Assembly (NCBI GenBank): GCA_025267735.1
Contig: CM046303.1
Coordinates: 45,583,380 to 45,647,379 of the forward strand
Length of the DNA: 64,000 nt
Origin: Mactra quadrangularis
Taxonomy: Eukaryota; Mollusca; Bivalvia; Venerida; Mactridae
Reading direction: 5' to 3'
Shown here: in pieces, positions 1 to 12,120 of the stretch
Layout of the letters: the number at the start of each line of letters is the position of its first letter
How positions within the stretch are numbered: position 1 is the stretch's first letter
Notes under the pieces: model-generated
Told to the model about the DNA's origin: nothing
The model's input: only the letters and a program-made list of their open reading frames with translations
Database searches by the model: none
Program-made: the position numbers and the translations under genes

Positions 1-541
1 CAAGAATTTTATTAGTGGCAAGATAACTTAAAGTCATTCGCTGATATTTTAGTATTTATTATTTAATATATTAATTTCTAACTTTGTTCAACAGAATTAC
101 TGTAAAGTAGATCTACATGTTTAAATATTTTATTTAGTTTTGATGCAATTTTCAACTTCTTTAGGTTAGGTTATATATGGAGACCAGGTCACCTAATCAG
201 CTTTCAAGGACATTATTACTTTACCGGTTCTTGCTCAAGTTGCTTAACCCTCCAATATAATGTGACATTTTCTCCATATCATAATGTATTTATAAATTGA
301 TATTTTTATTAACGGAACTCATTCTGTTTGTTTAGTAATTATATCAGTCCTTTGATAAAATAGTCAAGTTTTAGATTATTTTCTTGTTGTTGCCACCATT
401 CTGTTTTAAAATGTGATTTACATTGACCATTAGTTGATGTAATCCCAAACTCAAATGGTCACATGGTCTAACGAAGTACAGACGATATCTCAAAATATTA
501 TTGCTGAAAACCGTGAAACACATACATTTTACTAGCCTTAT
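1..541. other. Intergenic, no gene recognised
   Basis: No exon with splice signals or recognisable protein similarity is visible on either strand. Bases about 170-290 resemble a decayed minus-strand body of the GGGTCGATAGCGCAG-headed SINE (family B), but the match is weak. Confidence 0.4.
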
Positions 542-887
542 GCCTCAGTCCCATAAAATCGTGGCTTGTTGGGGACCCATATATGCAGACAGCCATAGGC
601 CATGGGAAGCCTTGCGTATTAAGGTGATGGTACACATATGGCACAAAACAACACACCTGTATGGAGCCGTAGATAGAAGATATGCAAGTTTAATCCATAC
701 ACGGTCACTATTTTGTTCACAATTTGACTTTAAAAACTGATACATGTAACTAGGGCTCATCTCATGGATCCTGGTAAAACAACAGTCTGTACGGGTATGC
801 ACGAGTTTGTATGGGTCCTTGCGGAGCTTGATCGTACTGTGCCCGTACAGTGCCCTCAAGGCTATTTTTATGTTTATGGGACTGAAG
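542..887 (+). mobile_element. ~345-bp TIR repeat, family M3 copy 1
   Basis: The element begins GCCTCAGTCCCATAAAA and ends TTTATGGGACTGAAGC, which are inverted copies of each other. Related copies lie at 13,236-13,565 (opposite orientation) and 25,886-26,216 (missing the last inverted repeat). The body carries recurring ACGG/CCGTAC words. There is no coding capacity, and short open frames on both strands are chance frames. It is read as a non-autonomous DNA transposon (MITE); the superfamily is not determined. Confidence 0.7.
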
Positions 888-1525
888 CTTTAAATGACTT
901 TTGTCCTTTTAAAGCATGAAAATGTACTTTCAATAAAAAAATACCCTATTTGAAAATGAAAAAAATAAATTTCATATAATTGAATTTAGAAAAGATTTTA
1001 GGAGCTTTATTTTACAAATTAAAAGAAACCTTTCAGATCAAGACTCTAAAACCCTGACATTCTTCATCCTTCCGAAGACAGTTGTTCATAAGTTCTGATG
1101 TACTTATATTATATGATATTCTACTGTCTATAGCCTCAACGAGTTAATCTTCTAATAAACAAGCCAGCATTGTTACACAAAACGAGAAAATTTAAATATT
1201 TTATAACAAATAAATTAAACTTGAATTATCAATACTGTAAGTTGTAATAAGTTTGGAATAAAATTGATGATTGTTTCCATAGCAACACAAATATTTGTGT
1301 AATTATAAAAGTAAGAATTATCTTTTAATACTGTAATAATATATCTAATTCTGTCTCATCAAAGCTTGCAATAAGGGATAATTAAATGTAGAAATGAAAT
1401 ATTAATATCATGCAGTCCGAGAATTTAAGTTTTGAATGGTGGTTGCCAGACACGGCTATATTTATTTCATGCTCATGATAGCTAGTGCAAATTGACCTGA
1501 GACAAAAAAATATTATTTAAATATC

Positions 1526-1839
1526 TGTTTGTTTTGTTTTTGTTGGGTTTAACGCTGTAGCAACACATTTTATAGGTCATATAACGGCGGTCAGTCAACC
1601 TACTCACTCCTCCTGGAAAGGCTAAATCTCTGGATTTAGCTGTAAACCAACTACGAAGCGCATACTTTCCTCAGTGACTGACAACTGCCCTACATGATAA
1701 AAATCATTGGTAGGAGGGAGAATGGCCGTAGAAATAATTTCATGAGCAAGCTTCACTAAAGTATGCCTAGCCCAGGAATCAAACCCACGACCTCTCGATC
1801 AGTAGACTTGCGTGCTACCAACTGAGCTAGCCGGGCGGG
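1526..1839 (-). mobile_element. SINE family A (tRNA-Lys-like head), full length
   Basis: Read on the minus strand, the head at about 1,790-1,839 has an A-box-like word (TAGCTCAGTTGG) and a B-box-like word (GTGGGTTTGATTCC). It is followed by a body of about 190 bp and the tail GCTACAGCGTTAAACCCAAC. Perfect 11-bp target-site duplications (ATTTAAATATC) lie at 1,515-1,525 and 1,843-1,853, which shows insertion as a unit by retrotransposition. The head resembles tRNA-Lys. Confidence 0.88.
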
Positions 1840-1853
1840 TTAATTTAAATATC

Positions 1854-2699
1854 ATTTGCATACATTATATCAGCTAAAAATAGCGAAGAAACTGCATTGC
1901 TTAAATCAGTCTCAGGTCAATTTGTACAAAGCATACCTACCTCTATCATCTTAGCACACTTGGAGGCGAAAAAAGAAATTTAGTGGTCAGATTGAAAACC
2001 TGGTTGTCATGGCAACCTGTCAACTGTTATTTTTCGCTGACTAATGTAAAAACAATTATAAGGATATTTCCTTGATATTTATGTATTACTTCCTATTTTA
2101 ATCAGTTACTTTATATTAATGAAAGCTAACACCTGGTCCACTGATCTTGCACCACCCAAATATATTGAACATAAGTTATAACTATATTATGATAACATAA
2201 AAAACTTAAATTAAAAAGAAAAAAAGAAATGAGGATATCAAACACCAATCAAGAGATTTTGTATACAAGAAAATTCACTTGTCAGAAGATGTATCAGATA
2301 TATTAGACTTTAAAATGCTCTACAGTAAACATCCTTCAAAATTCAAGATGATAACTGATGAGTTAATAATGCTTCAAGATTGTAATAAAGGATATGATTC
2401 ATATTGAATAAGAGCTATTGAGGTGGTTGCATTGTCCGACTATGAATTCAGGGGAGGTAAGTGGTATTACAAGGCAGGATCTTCACAGGGTTTTCTCCAG
2501 GGTCAAAATTTTGGGGTTCACACAATCATGTGTCACGGAAGACCCACTGGCCGCCTTTCAGTGCATCAAAACTGACAAAAAAAGCCCCAAAAATGCAAAA
2601 AAACGCACTCTGGAGAAAACACTGAGTACATGGGTTTTGGTCATGAAACTATTTTTACAGCCATACTCCCTCCTATCCCTTGTATCAAGTAGAGATGTT
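1854..2699. other. Intergenic, no feature recognised
   Basis: AT-rich sequence with short chance frames only. No splice-bounded exon or clear repeat boundary was seen. Confidence 0.4.
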
Positions 2700-2715
2700 G
2701 CCAACCACTGCTGTG

Positions 2716-2862
2716 TTAGCAACCTTGGTTGACCATGGTCAGTTTCCTCTGATCATGGTTGACCATGTTCAGTTTCCTCAGATCATGGTTGACCATGTTC
2801 TGTATCATGTTCCACCACAGCATTTGATGGTTGACCATGATATAACATGGTCAACCATCAAA
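2716..2862. repeat. Short tandem repeat ending in a perfect hairpin
   Basis: Two to three copies of a unit of about 33 bp built on GATCATGGTTGACCATG lie at about 2,726-2,800. They are followed at about 2,827-2,862 by a perfect inverted repeat: TGATGGTTGACCATG, a six-base loop, then CATGGTCAACCATCA. The same TTGACCATG word is used in both the tandem units and the hairpin. Confidence 0.75.
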
Positions 2863-3394
2863 AACTGTGGCAGAGAAGTATAGTCTAGTCTGGAGATCTA
2901 GACCTGTCTAAAGACCACACAGAACTGGCGGTCAGTTCTCAATATGACTGAAAATCTGCAAATCATCTTTGTTAAAATTGGTTGTCCAATGTCAGTACTG
3001 CCTAATACAATAGACATTGAAGACATCCACTAGTACAACTGAGGCCTAAATACATTCAGTTAGCTTATACAACACAGAGAATTCCAGATAAAATTTCACA
3101 TCAACAAAGCGATTACAATATCACAACTTTTAAACAGCTTCTTACTTCAATAACATTTTAGACAATACATGACTACTTAAAGATAAGAAATAATTAAATG
3201 AAGCCATTCAAAACTTTTCAGGATAAGTAATATATTCTATTTCTAATAAACTGAAGACTTAAAGTTTTATAAGCTTATCAATAGCTTAGAGACTGAATAA
3301 AATCTAGTACCATTAAGGCAGATAAAATAAGAGAGCTACTTTTTCTAGAGTGAATTTAGGTTATCTTTGACGGTACCAGTAACTACTTTTATTG
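2863..3394. other. Intergenic, no feature recognised
   Basis: AT-rich sequence with no gene or clear repeat seen. Confidence 0.4.
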
Positions 3395-3680
3395 ACCCGG
3401 GTCCATAGTGCAGTTGGTAGTGCGCTTGAATTTCCAATCTAGTTTCCCCAAGGGGATACAGATTCAAATCTCGCCCGCAGCAAATATACTTTGCTTGTTG
3501 GGTTTAACGCCATAGCAACACATATAAGGTCATATAACGGCGGTCGCAGCAAATATACCCTTAGTCAATAAAAATTTGACAATAATGACAATTTTCCTCC
3601 ATTAATACAGTATGTAGAAAGTTGCTGGCACTGTAGAAGAGTAGATGAGTAAAAATTGATTTGGGCAAGAGTGAAAAACC
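3395..3680 (+). mobile_element. SINE family B copy, interrupted
   Basis: The tRNA-like head starts at about 3,397 (GGGTCCATAGTGCAGTTGG) and runs to about 3,476. The body resumes at 3,559 with the family B words TTTGACAATAATGACAATTT and TTCCTCCATTAAT. It is interrupted by the 56-bp insertion at 3,490-3,545 that is listed separately. Confidence 0.75.
3490..3545 (-). mobile_element. 56-bp SINE tail insertion with 13-bp TSD
   Basis: Only the common SINE 3' tail is present, read on the minus strand from GACCGCCGTTATATGACC to GGCGTTAAACCCAAC. It is flanked by perfect 13-bp duplications (GCAGCAAATATAC) at 3,477-3,489 and 3,546-3,558. The duplications show that this 56-bp piece is a complete insertion event, an extreme 5' truncation of a SINE or of its partner LINE. 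Confidence 0.88.
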
Positions 3681-5878
3681 AACTTCACATAAATGAGCTT
3701 TAATATTAAGTATTTTGTCCTTTACAAATTTAAAACATAATAAAACAGGCTTAGTTCTTCAGATAATTAAAGCCAAAAACTGCAACATTGACTGTATACC
3801 CTCTGAGCAACTACCAAGTACAATGTTCTTAAGTACTTCATTCCAGTAATTACAAAACTCAGTACCGTTAACATGTTAATTTGATATCTAACCATACCAG
3901 CATCAATGGTACAATTTTCAGTAGAACTATTCTCCAAGATTTCAATACAATCAAGTAGCCAACAAATCTACACTGACATGGTAAGGCAAGGCCATATCTT
4001 AATTTTTGTTGACGCTTAACAGAAGTCCAATTTGGCATGGCCTAACTTCATCAGGGAATTGTAATTGGTAACTCTTAACAATCAAGTTAAACTTGAAACA
4101 TAACACCGTAAAAGAGCCATTTGACAAACTAATGTCAGTATTTTCCTTGAAGGATATCTTGCTGTGCTGATGTACCATTTTGGTTTGTACTTGGTATATA
4201 CTTGTACAGGCCTCTACATTTAAGGTCGTCCCATTGCCCTTGAAGATGTATATTTGGGTTCAGGCAACTTGTTACAGCAACCAAACATAGTTCAGGCAAG
4301 TAAAACAAATAGCTTGTTGTCCATGCATCCGGGAACCTACCATAAAAATTCATGTCAAGCTGTGCTTGTATATAATATTTTCAACAAGTTTTTTTGACAG
4401 TCAGTCAGTAAGCAGCCATTAAACCTACCCTAGTTTTAATCTATTTTTGTCTAAAAACATATTTCTAATTTTCTCAATTTTTTCGTAATATAAATGATTG
4501 TACTTCAAAAATGTAACAATTCGCAATGTAGTCCATCCATTCTATTGATAAGAGTATTTCCTTTTGTAATATATTTTAACATTTTCACAGCTGGAATTCA
4601 AAAAATTATTAAGTATGTAGTATGCATATAAATTACTTAACTATATTTAAAAGGCTTTCAACATACTGTTAGGATCTATCTGGTTAGCTCAGTTGTTAAA
4701 GGCATCATACTAAGAATCAAAAGTTTGTTGATTCCCTGGCATGACCTACATATGATTGTGGACTTTGACCATGAAGTATTTTATAGCCTTTCTCACAACT
4801 ACCTCTGAATGAAATACTAAACAAGCATTAAAATATTGATGGCCATGGATAACTAAATAATACTTCTATAGTAACTTATATCATTTCCAAGCTTTAAACA
4901 ACTAAAATTTATAATAGTCTTGTTTTTTAACATACATTTTTATTAAGTGCTAAACCATCTCTATACTAAAAACATGACAATGATCAATGCAACAGCAAGT
5001 AAGTTGATGGATTGATGGGGAGAAGGGTCAGAGGTTGTCTTGTTGATAAAATAGAAAACATGGTGTTGAAATATTTAAACAAACTGTGATACACAAAATT
5101 CCCACTTGGTGATGGAATCAGAATTACTGTTTATAAATTTTCCTTGTTTCCTTGCATTGAAATGATGACAAAAGCAGACGACAAACATGTTTAATAGCTT
5201 CAAACAAGACATTGTTTTAAGCCAATTGTGGCAGTACAAGTAAAGCTTTAGATCTTGGTAAAGAAAATCTGAAACATTGCCTGTGCCTAACAAATTAACA
5301 CAATTAATAAGAAAATTCTCATAATCTTACAGAACCAATAAACACATTCAACCCAAAGTCTAATATATGAAAGAAAGTGACAAAAAGGTTTCACAGTCTG
5401 TGTAAAGTGTAAATGAGGACATTTTGACTTGAAAATGTTTTAGCCATAAATAAAATAAACCAAACTGTCACATTTCTCAGAAATCGCCATGGAAACAAAT
5501 TGAAGCAAATATTTAAGAAAAAGAAAATTGTCACAATATGTAATGTATTAGAAAAAATTGACAAAACTAGGATCCGATATCTACATATATTTATAAATTC
5601 TGTCAAACAGTGAAAACATAAATGGGACTAAAATCTAATTAAGTTCAATTTAAAATAACTTTATCAGTAGCCTGCAGACAGGCTTTCCACTGTATAAATG
5701 TAAATAATGAATACTTTAAGAAACAAATATTGTTTATTACTAAGAGACATGCAACAATTACATAGCTGTAAGAAATTCACAGATAAATCAAAGTAGTACA
5801 TCTAAAATTCTAAAATTTTGAGAAATAATTCTTAAACTCCTTGAAGCAGTCATGTACATAAAGCTAGCCATTAAAAAG
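3681..5878. other. Intergenic with two decayed repeats
   Basis: A decayed tRNA-headed SINE is likely at about 4,676-4,800 (GGTTAGCTCAGTTGTTAAAG, then GTTGATTCCCTGG). A segment at about 4,222-4,310 is similar to 38,022-38,110 (shared words ATATTTGGGTTCA, CAACTTGTTAC and TTCAGGCAAGT). No gene is recognised. Confidence 0.45.
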
Positions 5879-7018
5879 AAAGGGTAAGGACTGTAGTAAA
5901 TCTCAGTACACAAAGGGTAAGGGCTGTAGTACACTCTCTGTACACAAAGGGTAAGGACTGTTGTAAATCCCTGTACACAAAGGGTAAGGGATGTAGTAAA
6001 TCCCTGTACACAAAGGGTAAGGGCTGTAGTAAATTCCTGTACACAAAGGGTAAGGGCTGTAGTACACTCTCTGTACACAAAGGGTAAGGGCTGTAGTATA
6101 ATCCCTGTACACAAAGGGTAAGGGATGTAGTACACTCTCTGTACACAAAGGGTAAGGGATGTAGTAAATCCCTGTACACAAAGGGTAAGGGATGTAGTAA
6201 ATCCTTGTACACAAAGGGTAAGGGCTGTAGTACACTCTCTGTACACAAAGGGTAAGGGCTGTTGTAAATCCCTGTACACAAAGGGTGAGGGCTGTAGTAA
6301 ATCCCTGTACACAAAGGGTGAGGGCTGTAGTAAATCCCTGTACACAAAGGGTAAGGGATGTAGTGAATCCTTGTACACAAAGGGTAAGGGCTGTAGTACA
6401 CTCCCTGTACACAAAGGGTAAGGGCTGTAGTAAATCCCTGTACACAAAGGGTAAGGGCTGTAGTAAATCCCTGTACACAAAGGGTAAGGGCTGTAGTACA
6501 CTCTCTGTACACAAAGGGTAAGGGATGTAGTAAACCCTGTACACAAAGGGTAAGGGCTGTACACTCCCTGTACACAAAGGGTAAGGGCTGTAGTAAACCT
6601 CTGTACACAAAGGGTAAGGACTGTAGTAAATCCCTGTACACAATGGGTAAGGGCTGTAGTAAATCTCTGTACACAAAGGGTAAGGGCTGTAGTAAATCTC
6701 TGTACACAAAGGGTAAGGGTTGTAGTAAATCTCTGTACACAAAGGGTAAGGACTGTAATACACTCCCTTTTAACAAAGGGTAAGGGATGTAGTACACTCC
6801 CTGTACACAAAGGGTAAGGGCTGTAGTAAATCTCATACACAAAGAGTAAGGGCTGTAGTTCACTCCATGTAAAAAAGGGTAAGGGCTGTAGTACACTCCC
6901 TGTTAACAAAGGGTAAGGGCTGTAGTACACTCCCTGTACACAAAGGGTAAGGGCTGTAGTAAATCCCTGTACACAAAGGGTAAGGGCTGTAGTACACTCC
7001 CTGTTAACAAGCAGTAAG
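5879..7018. repeat. 33/34-bp minisatellite, about 34 copies
   Basis: The unit is built from AGGGTAAGGGCTGTAGTA followed by either AATCCCTGTACACA (33 bp) or CACTCTCTGTACACA (34 bp). Both length classes are interspersed. Because 33 is divisible by three, the minus strand reads as long open frames of 286-380 codons in all three frames. The 34-bp units move the reading from one frame to another, so these frames are a by-product of the repeat and not genes. The last units decay near 6,770, 6,870 and 7,000. Confidence 0.95.
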
Positions 7019-7238
7019 GGTTGGACACAAAAGGGGAGACCTGTTGCAAAAGCTCTTTAATCAAGGAAGTGATTTCAGATATTTAAAGATATGAATACTA
7101 AATAACTGGATGATCATCACCAATCTTACCCTAACATGGCTGAACAATAATGGACGTCAATGAACAATTCAAAAATATGTTCAAATTTTGATAAAACAAA
7201 TACAATTTTACAGAAAAACAAACTACCAGTACTGTCAA

Positions 7239-7655
7239 TAGGGCTGTCACGATACGCCAGAAGCGTACTGCGATATATTGCAATACGCTGTCATGGTATC
7301 GCGATACATACCACGATATATTGCAGGCTTTTAGGTTTGTTGTTCCTCCTCTGTATTTAACAGAAAAATTGCATATCTTATATGCAGCTACTGATAGAAT
7401 CTAGCCTCTTTAAGTATTTATGGTTATTTAGGACTGAGATGCTCTCGAATCGGTTAAATTCTTGCAACTTCAGGTTAGATGGAATGAAAAATGGAAAAAC
7501 TGACGTTTCACTACTTTTATTTTGCAAAGGGAAGAATTTTTACAACGAAATAAAAAATATTGCCAAATACCAGTACATTAAAATCATACCGCGGTACGTA
7601 TTGCTGCAGCTGCGTATTGCAATATATGAGTATTTGGTATATCGTGGCAGCCCTA
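7239..7655. mobile_element. hAT-like MITE with 8-bp TSD (417 bp)
   Basis: Termini are TAGGGCTGTCACGATA and TATCGTGGCAGCCCTA, inverted repeats of each other with one difference. Flanking 8-mers are ACTGTCAA (7,231-7,238) and ACTGTTAA (7,656-7,663), one mismatch apart; an 8-bp duplication is the hAT signature. The interior has repeated words of the type ATATATTGCAATACG and no transposase frame. Confidence 0.8.
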
Positions 7656-7689
7656 ACTGTTAATTAGTCAAACTTGCCATCCATAATAT

Positions 7690-7756
7690 ATTATCATTAT
7701 CAAGAAACATTTCATAAATCAATTATTATCAAGAAACATTTCATAAATCAATTCTA
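7690..7756. repeat. Two-copy ~31-bp direct duplication
   Basis: The block TTATCAAGAAACATTTCATA plus AATCAATT occurs twice in tandem, an isolated local duplication. Confidence 0.8.
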
Positions 7757-7984
7757 CTCCTCAGGTATCACATTAGAAAATATAACTATATCACTACAAA
7801 CAATACCTGACAGGCAAGATAAAAACATTACGACAAGAACAATAATATGACAACCAGCATTAAACAGAAAGTTTAAACAAAACTGTAAGCATGAGAATGA
7901 TATTTCTGTGAAATGAAACAAAACTTTATATATAAGAGTATGTAACAATCAATTACTAGTTGGTTTTATTTTTCCTATATTAAT

Positions 7985-8284
7985 TTATTTATTTATACTG
8001 GGTTAAACGCTGTGTCAACACATTTTGGTTATTATACAAAGTCCAGCTCATCTAAACCGGCTTTCCTGGACCCTTGTCTAAAACCAGTCTAAAACCAGAA
8101 CTCAACTACCCTTCTACAAGGGCGGAAACTCCTCTACATAGCTTATTTATGATGAAAAATTGACATAATTGTCAAATTTTCATGGAAGGTTATAACCTCC
8201 TCGGGTGGAATTTGAACCCGTCCCCCCTTCAAGACACTTGATTCTAAATCCCAGTGCGCTACCAACTGCGCTACCAACCCAGGT
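7985..8284 (-). mobile_element. SINE family B copy, near full length
   Basis: On the minus strand the tRNA-like head lies at about 8,200-8,284 (GGTAGCGCAGTTGGTAGCGC), with a B-box-like GGGTTCAAATTCC, then the body word ACAATTATGTCAATTTTTCA and the tail ending GTTTAACCCAGTA. It shows moderate decay. Confidence 0.8.
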
Positions 8285-8497
8285 TCCTTTATCATTAAAT
8301 AAATCTTGACAGTAAATTCAAACCTGTTACCCAATACAGCTCTGGGCTAAAACTACCAAATAAAGGAAGCTTTGTAATAGATGTTCTTTAGGATAACTCA
8401 AGACAATTCTAAATGATATTCTATGTAAAAAATTGATCATTAGATTTCAAATCCTCTCAATAACAAATGAATCAAACAGTAACCTAGGTCATTTACA

Positions 8498-8832
8498 AAC
8501 AAGAAATGTAATGTAGAAACCGCCTTAAAAGCCGTATTTTCATCAAGATCTGACCATAAATGACAGAGATATCCAACATATTAGAAACTTTAACACAAAA
8601 ATTACAAAGGGAAACAATCCATAATAAAGCCAGGTAGAGTTGTGGTTACTTTCTAATTTTGTTCTTCATATGGTATGTTATCATTGTATGAAGTTTCATA
8701 AAGATCTGACAATAAATGGCAGAAATATATGGTAAAGAAAAAACTTAAAGTAATTGTTAACAACACCGGACGCCCGACCAACCGTGTTTCGCCAATCTAT
8801 TAGCCGAATTTTTTCGTTGAAAAATCCAGCTA
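8498..8832 (-). mobile_element. Helitron/Pearl-like repeat H1, copy 1
   Basis: About 335 bp, closely matched by 37,324-37,674. On the minus strand it starts TAGCTGGATTTTTCAACG and ends ACATTACATTTCTTGTT. No coding capacity is seen. The terminal hairpin is clear in the second copy but decayed here. Confidence 0.65.
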
Positions 8833-9379
8833 AAAAAAATTTGTGCAGAGGATTCAGAAAAACAATTACAATTCACAGGTTAAAATGAGCATTTCCAGAC
8901 ATAGAATTGTTATAGTTATTTTATGCACCATTTGAATCTACTTACTTTTTTCACTATTCAAAATTCTGGCTGCTGCTAGAATTTGATGACAAAAAATGTT
9001 TGTTTCTAATCTGAGAACTATATACCCTGATACAGCAACGCACCCATTATGACCAAGTAAAACTTTTGAAACATTGCATAACACCATGATAATAGTTAAA
9101 TTCAAGATAAAACAGTGATAGTAAAACATGTCAAATGCCTTCAAGCAACGTTTTTGAAGTATAAGATAAGGCATATAAGAGAAGACATCTTTTACTACAA
9201 ATTAATGATAAATATTTGGAAAATGTTCATTTCCCCTCTACATTGATAATTGAATCTTCACGCTGACAAATTCAATAAACATTGACAGTTTCTGACTGCA
9301 GTTAGCTGCATGAAATTACGTGACAAATAAGTCCTTCAAATATATCAAAACATTGAGAGTTGTATAATGATAGATTATT
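8833..9379. other. Intergenic, no feature recognised
   Basis: AT-rich sequence with no gene or bounded repeat seen. Confidence 0.4.
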
Positions 9380-9389
9380 AAATACCAGA

Positions 9390-9711
9390 AGCCGCCTGGC
9401 TAGCTCAGTTGGTAGCACACAAGTCTACTGATCGAGGGGTCGTGGGTTCGATTCCCAGGCGAGGTATACTTTCATGGAGCTTGGTCATGAAATTATTTCT
9501 ATGGCCATTCTGTCTTCTACCAATGATTCTTAATTATGTAGGGCAGCTGTCAGTCACTGACGAAAGTATCGCTTAGAAGTTGGTTAACAGCTAAATCCAG
9601 AGATTTAGCCTTTCCAGGAATAGTGAGTAGGTTGACTGACCGACGTTATATGACCTATACTAAGTGTTGCTACGGTGTTAAACCCAGCAAAAAAAAAAAA
9701 AATAAAAAAAT
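9390..9711 (+). mobile_element. SINE family A, full length with poly-A-like end
   Basis: The head starts GCCGCCTGGCTAGCTCAG and has a good B box (GGTTCGATTCCC). The body and tail end ACGGTGTTAAACCCAGC, followed by an A-rich run. Perfect 10-bp target-site duplications (AAATACCAGA) lie at 9,380-9,389 and 9,712-9,721. Confidence 0.9.
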
Positions 9712-9721
9712 AAATACCAGA

Positions 9722-10445
9722 TACAGAACACCTCCAAACAGACAATCATAGCTAAGCTTCAGCCTTACACATGTACACATGTCTTCTTATAAATCAACAA
9801 TAAATACCAATATGCTCATCTCATCTTGTAGATGAAAAACCTCTACTTTTGTCATGACTTCATGCCACAATCAGCAGTTCTTAATATTCAGCCTTGAAAA
9901 ATGTCTTTTGCCTCTCCAAAGGTCACTTCAACTGGATAATATAAACTTACAACAGCCTAGCAAACTATTGTTGAAAGCCTGTCCACAAGTCATGCATTAA
10001 CTTGTTCCCTAAAAAACCAAAACACTACCTGAAAGTAAGGACTGTATTCAAATGCTTTCCAGAAACGCTAGTTCTCCTATATTTTCAAGTAATGACACAA
10101 GCAAGCATTGCTCACGTCCACCTCATGTAGTTTTCCTGACACAGTGCTCAGTCAGGGCTCTGTTAAAGATAGAACCGTACTTTTTATTAAGACATTTCCT
10201 ATTACTCTAGCTGGTCAAACCCATTAAATTGTCAAGTGAAGGGATAACTACTTAACTAGACAGACACTGCAAATCATGGATAAAAATGTTCTGTTTATCC
10301 ATGCACTAAGTACTAGTAGACTGGAGATGGATTAAAAAAATGAGCTGACAAGGAACTAAGTAATTAAATATTTTTAGATTAATCCTTCATGATTTTATGA
10401 TTCATTTTTTATTGAGAAGAGTCAATGACTATGGTGTTTTTACAT
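9722..10445. other. Intergenic, no feature recognised
   Basis: No exon-like segment or bounded repeat seen. Confidence 0.4.
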
Positions 10446-10735
10446 TTTTGTTGCTGGGTTTAACGTCATAGCAACTTATGGTATAGGTGTAATATTACAG
10501 AGGTTAGGTAACCTACTCACTCTTAGTTGGAAAGGCTAAACCTCTGAAATTAGCCGTTAACCAGTAACTTAAGGTGTAAACTTCTGTCAGTGACTGACAA
10601 CTGCCCTTCATAATTTAGAATCAGTGTTAGGAGGGAGAATGACCATAGAAACTTTTTCATAACCAAACTCTACAAAAATATACCCTGCCTGGAAATTGAA
10701 CCCACAACCCCTCGATCAGTAGACTGAGATAGCAA
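10446..10735 (-). mobile_element. SINE family A, head truncated
   Basis: The tail (10,450-10,490) and body match family A on the minus strand. The similarity stops at about 10,735 inside the tRNA-like head, just after the word for CTACTGATCGAGGGG, so the A box is missing. Confidence 0.75.
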
Positions 10736-11985
10736 GTGGCTGTGACAACAAATGGTTGACAAAAATGTTTGGTTCAATGGACAAATAGCCCACATTATCT
10801 TGTTTACTGTAATTTCATAAAGATACTCTCACACAATATATGAGCTTTAAGCCAGGATCTAGTAATGAATTTATTAAGATAGAATTATATATACAAACAC
10901 ATTATTCAGCTGAGTAAACATGATAATGGTTCCCTATTGCTCTTCACCAAAAAATCTACATATCAGGCCATAGAAAGTTCATAGTTACATTCTAATCTCT
11001 GTCCACTCCCTCAAAAAACTAACCTTTTAAAGGTAATAAATGATTTTTTTATGTTGATTTATTTCAGACTTGTACAAAAGTGAAATACATTGTACCAATT
11101 TAAAAATACAATTTACAAACAAAAAAAATACACTCATGCTCTGATTAATGACTCTTTATTCTGCAATTATCACAAATAATCAATCATTATCCTGGCAGTC
11201 AGTAGGTCTACTAACTATCCCTGGACAGGCCTAGATCACTTGACTTAAATTTTTAAGCTCGTCCTGGACACATGCCCTTACCAGTGGCTGAAAACTGGTG
11301 TATTTGAAAAACAGATAAAGAGGTAAGAAGAAGATAAGGCACAGAAATTATTTATGAACAAACTCCCTGAAAATCTGCACCGCAAATTTTATTATTCTGA
11401 ATCTTGAAAGAAAACTTTTTATACTGTTGCTTTTCCTGATACATCCTTTTACCAAAAAAAAATAAGACATTTAAATTGTCCATTTTAAAACATTGAAAAA
11501 CTGGCAAGGGACAGAAATATAGCAGAGAAAATATGCAAAGCTATCATTCTCCAGTGAATTGATACACATTTAGTGTTAAAATACCCACCAGTCATATTTC
11601 TTCAAAATTGTAATAAGAATCAAACAAAAAATAATACTATGGCCTTACATTTAGTTTTCTAATTCTTAACTTAATATAAAAAAAAAACTTCTAGAAATAT
11701 TCCTATCATAGAAAAAGCAAGAAAACAAATTGAATTTTACTCTATAAAGCTTTCACTATGTTTGTATTAGATGGTGGCACTTTCTTAGAATTATTACATT
11801 CTGTCAATATATCTATACATTTTATAACAAATAATTAGATTAGTAATAACAAAGCAAACATTAACAATACAATTTAACACAACGCTGCCATTCATTTTGG
11901 TCACTGTCTGATTCTATGACATCAATAAAATGTTTTCTTGTTATTTTAGCCAAAATGGAACATTTCACTAACTTTCTATTTTAAT
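10736..11985. other. Intergenic, no feature recognised
   Basis: AT-rich sequence; no gene and no bounded repeat recognised. Confidence 0.4.
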
Positions 11986-11989
11986 GGAC

Positions 11990-12110
11990 ACACTCAGCTA
12001 GCTCAGTCAGTAGCCCCTGACTACTAATCCAGAAATTGTGGGTTTGATTCCTCGGCAGGGCCTACATAGAGTCTTGGAATATTACCAAGTATTGGTTCAG
12101 TTCATTAACA
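11990..12110 (+). mobile_element. Decayed tRNA-headed SINE fragment
   Basis: CAGCTAGCTCAGTCAGTAGC and GTGGGTTTGATTCC mark a tRNA-like head. The following sequence does not follow the family A body closely, and the common tail is absent. Confidence 0.5.
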
Positions 12111-12120
12111 AATGCAATCA

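Noticed and set aside
5788..6930. Long minus-strand open frames of 286-380 codons
   Set aside because: They are produced in all three frames by a 33/34-bp tandem repeat, without conserved domains or splice context.
9390..9465. tRNA gene
   Set aside because: The A and B boxes are those of a SINE head. The acceptor stem does not close, and a SINE body and tail follow directly.
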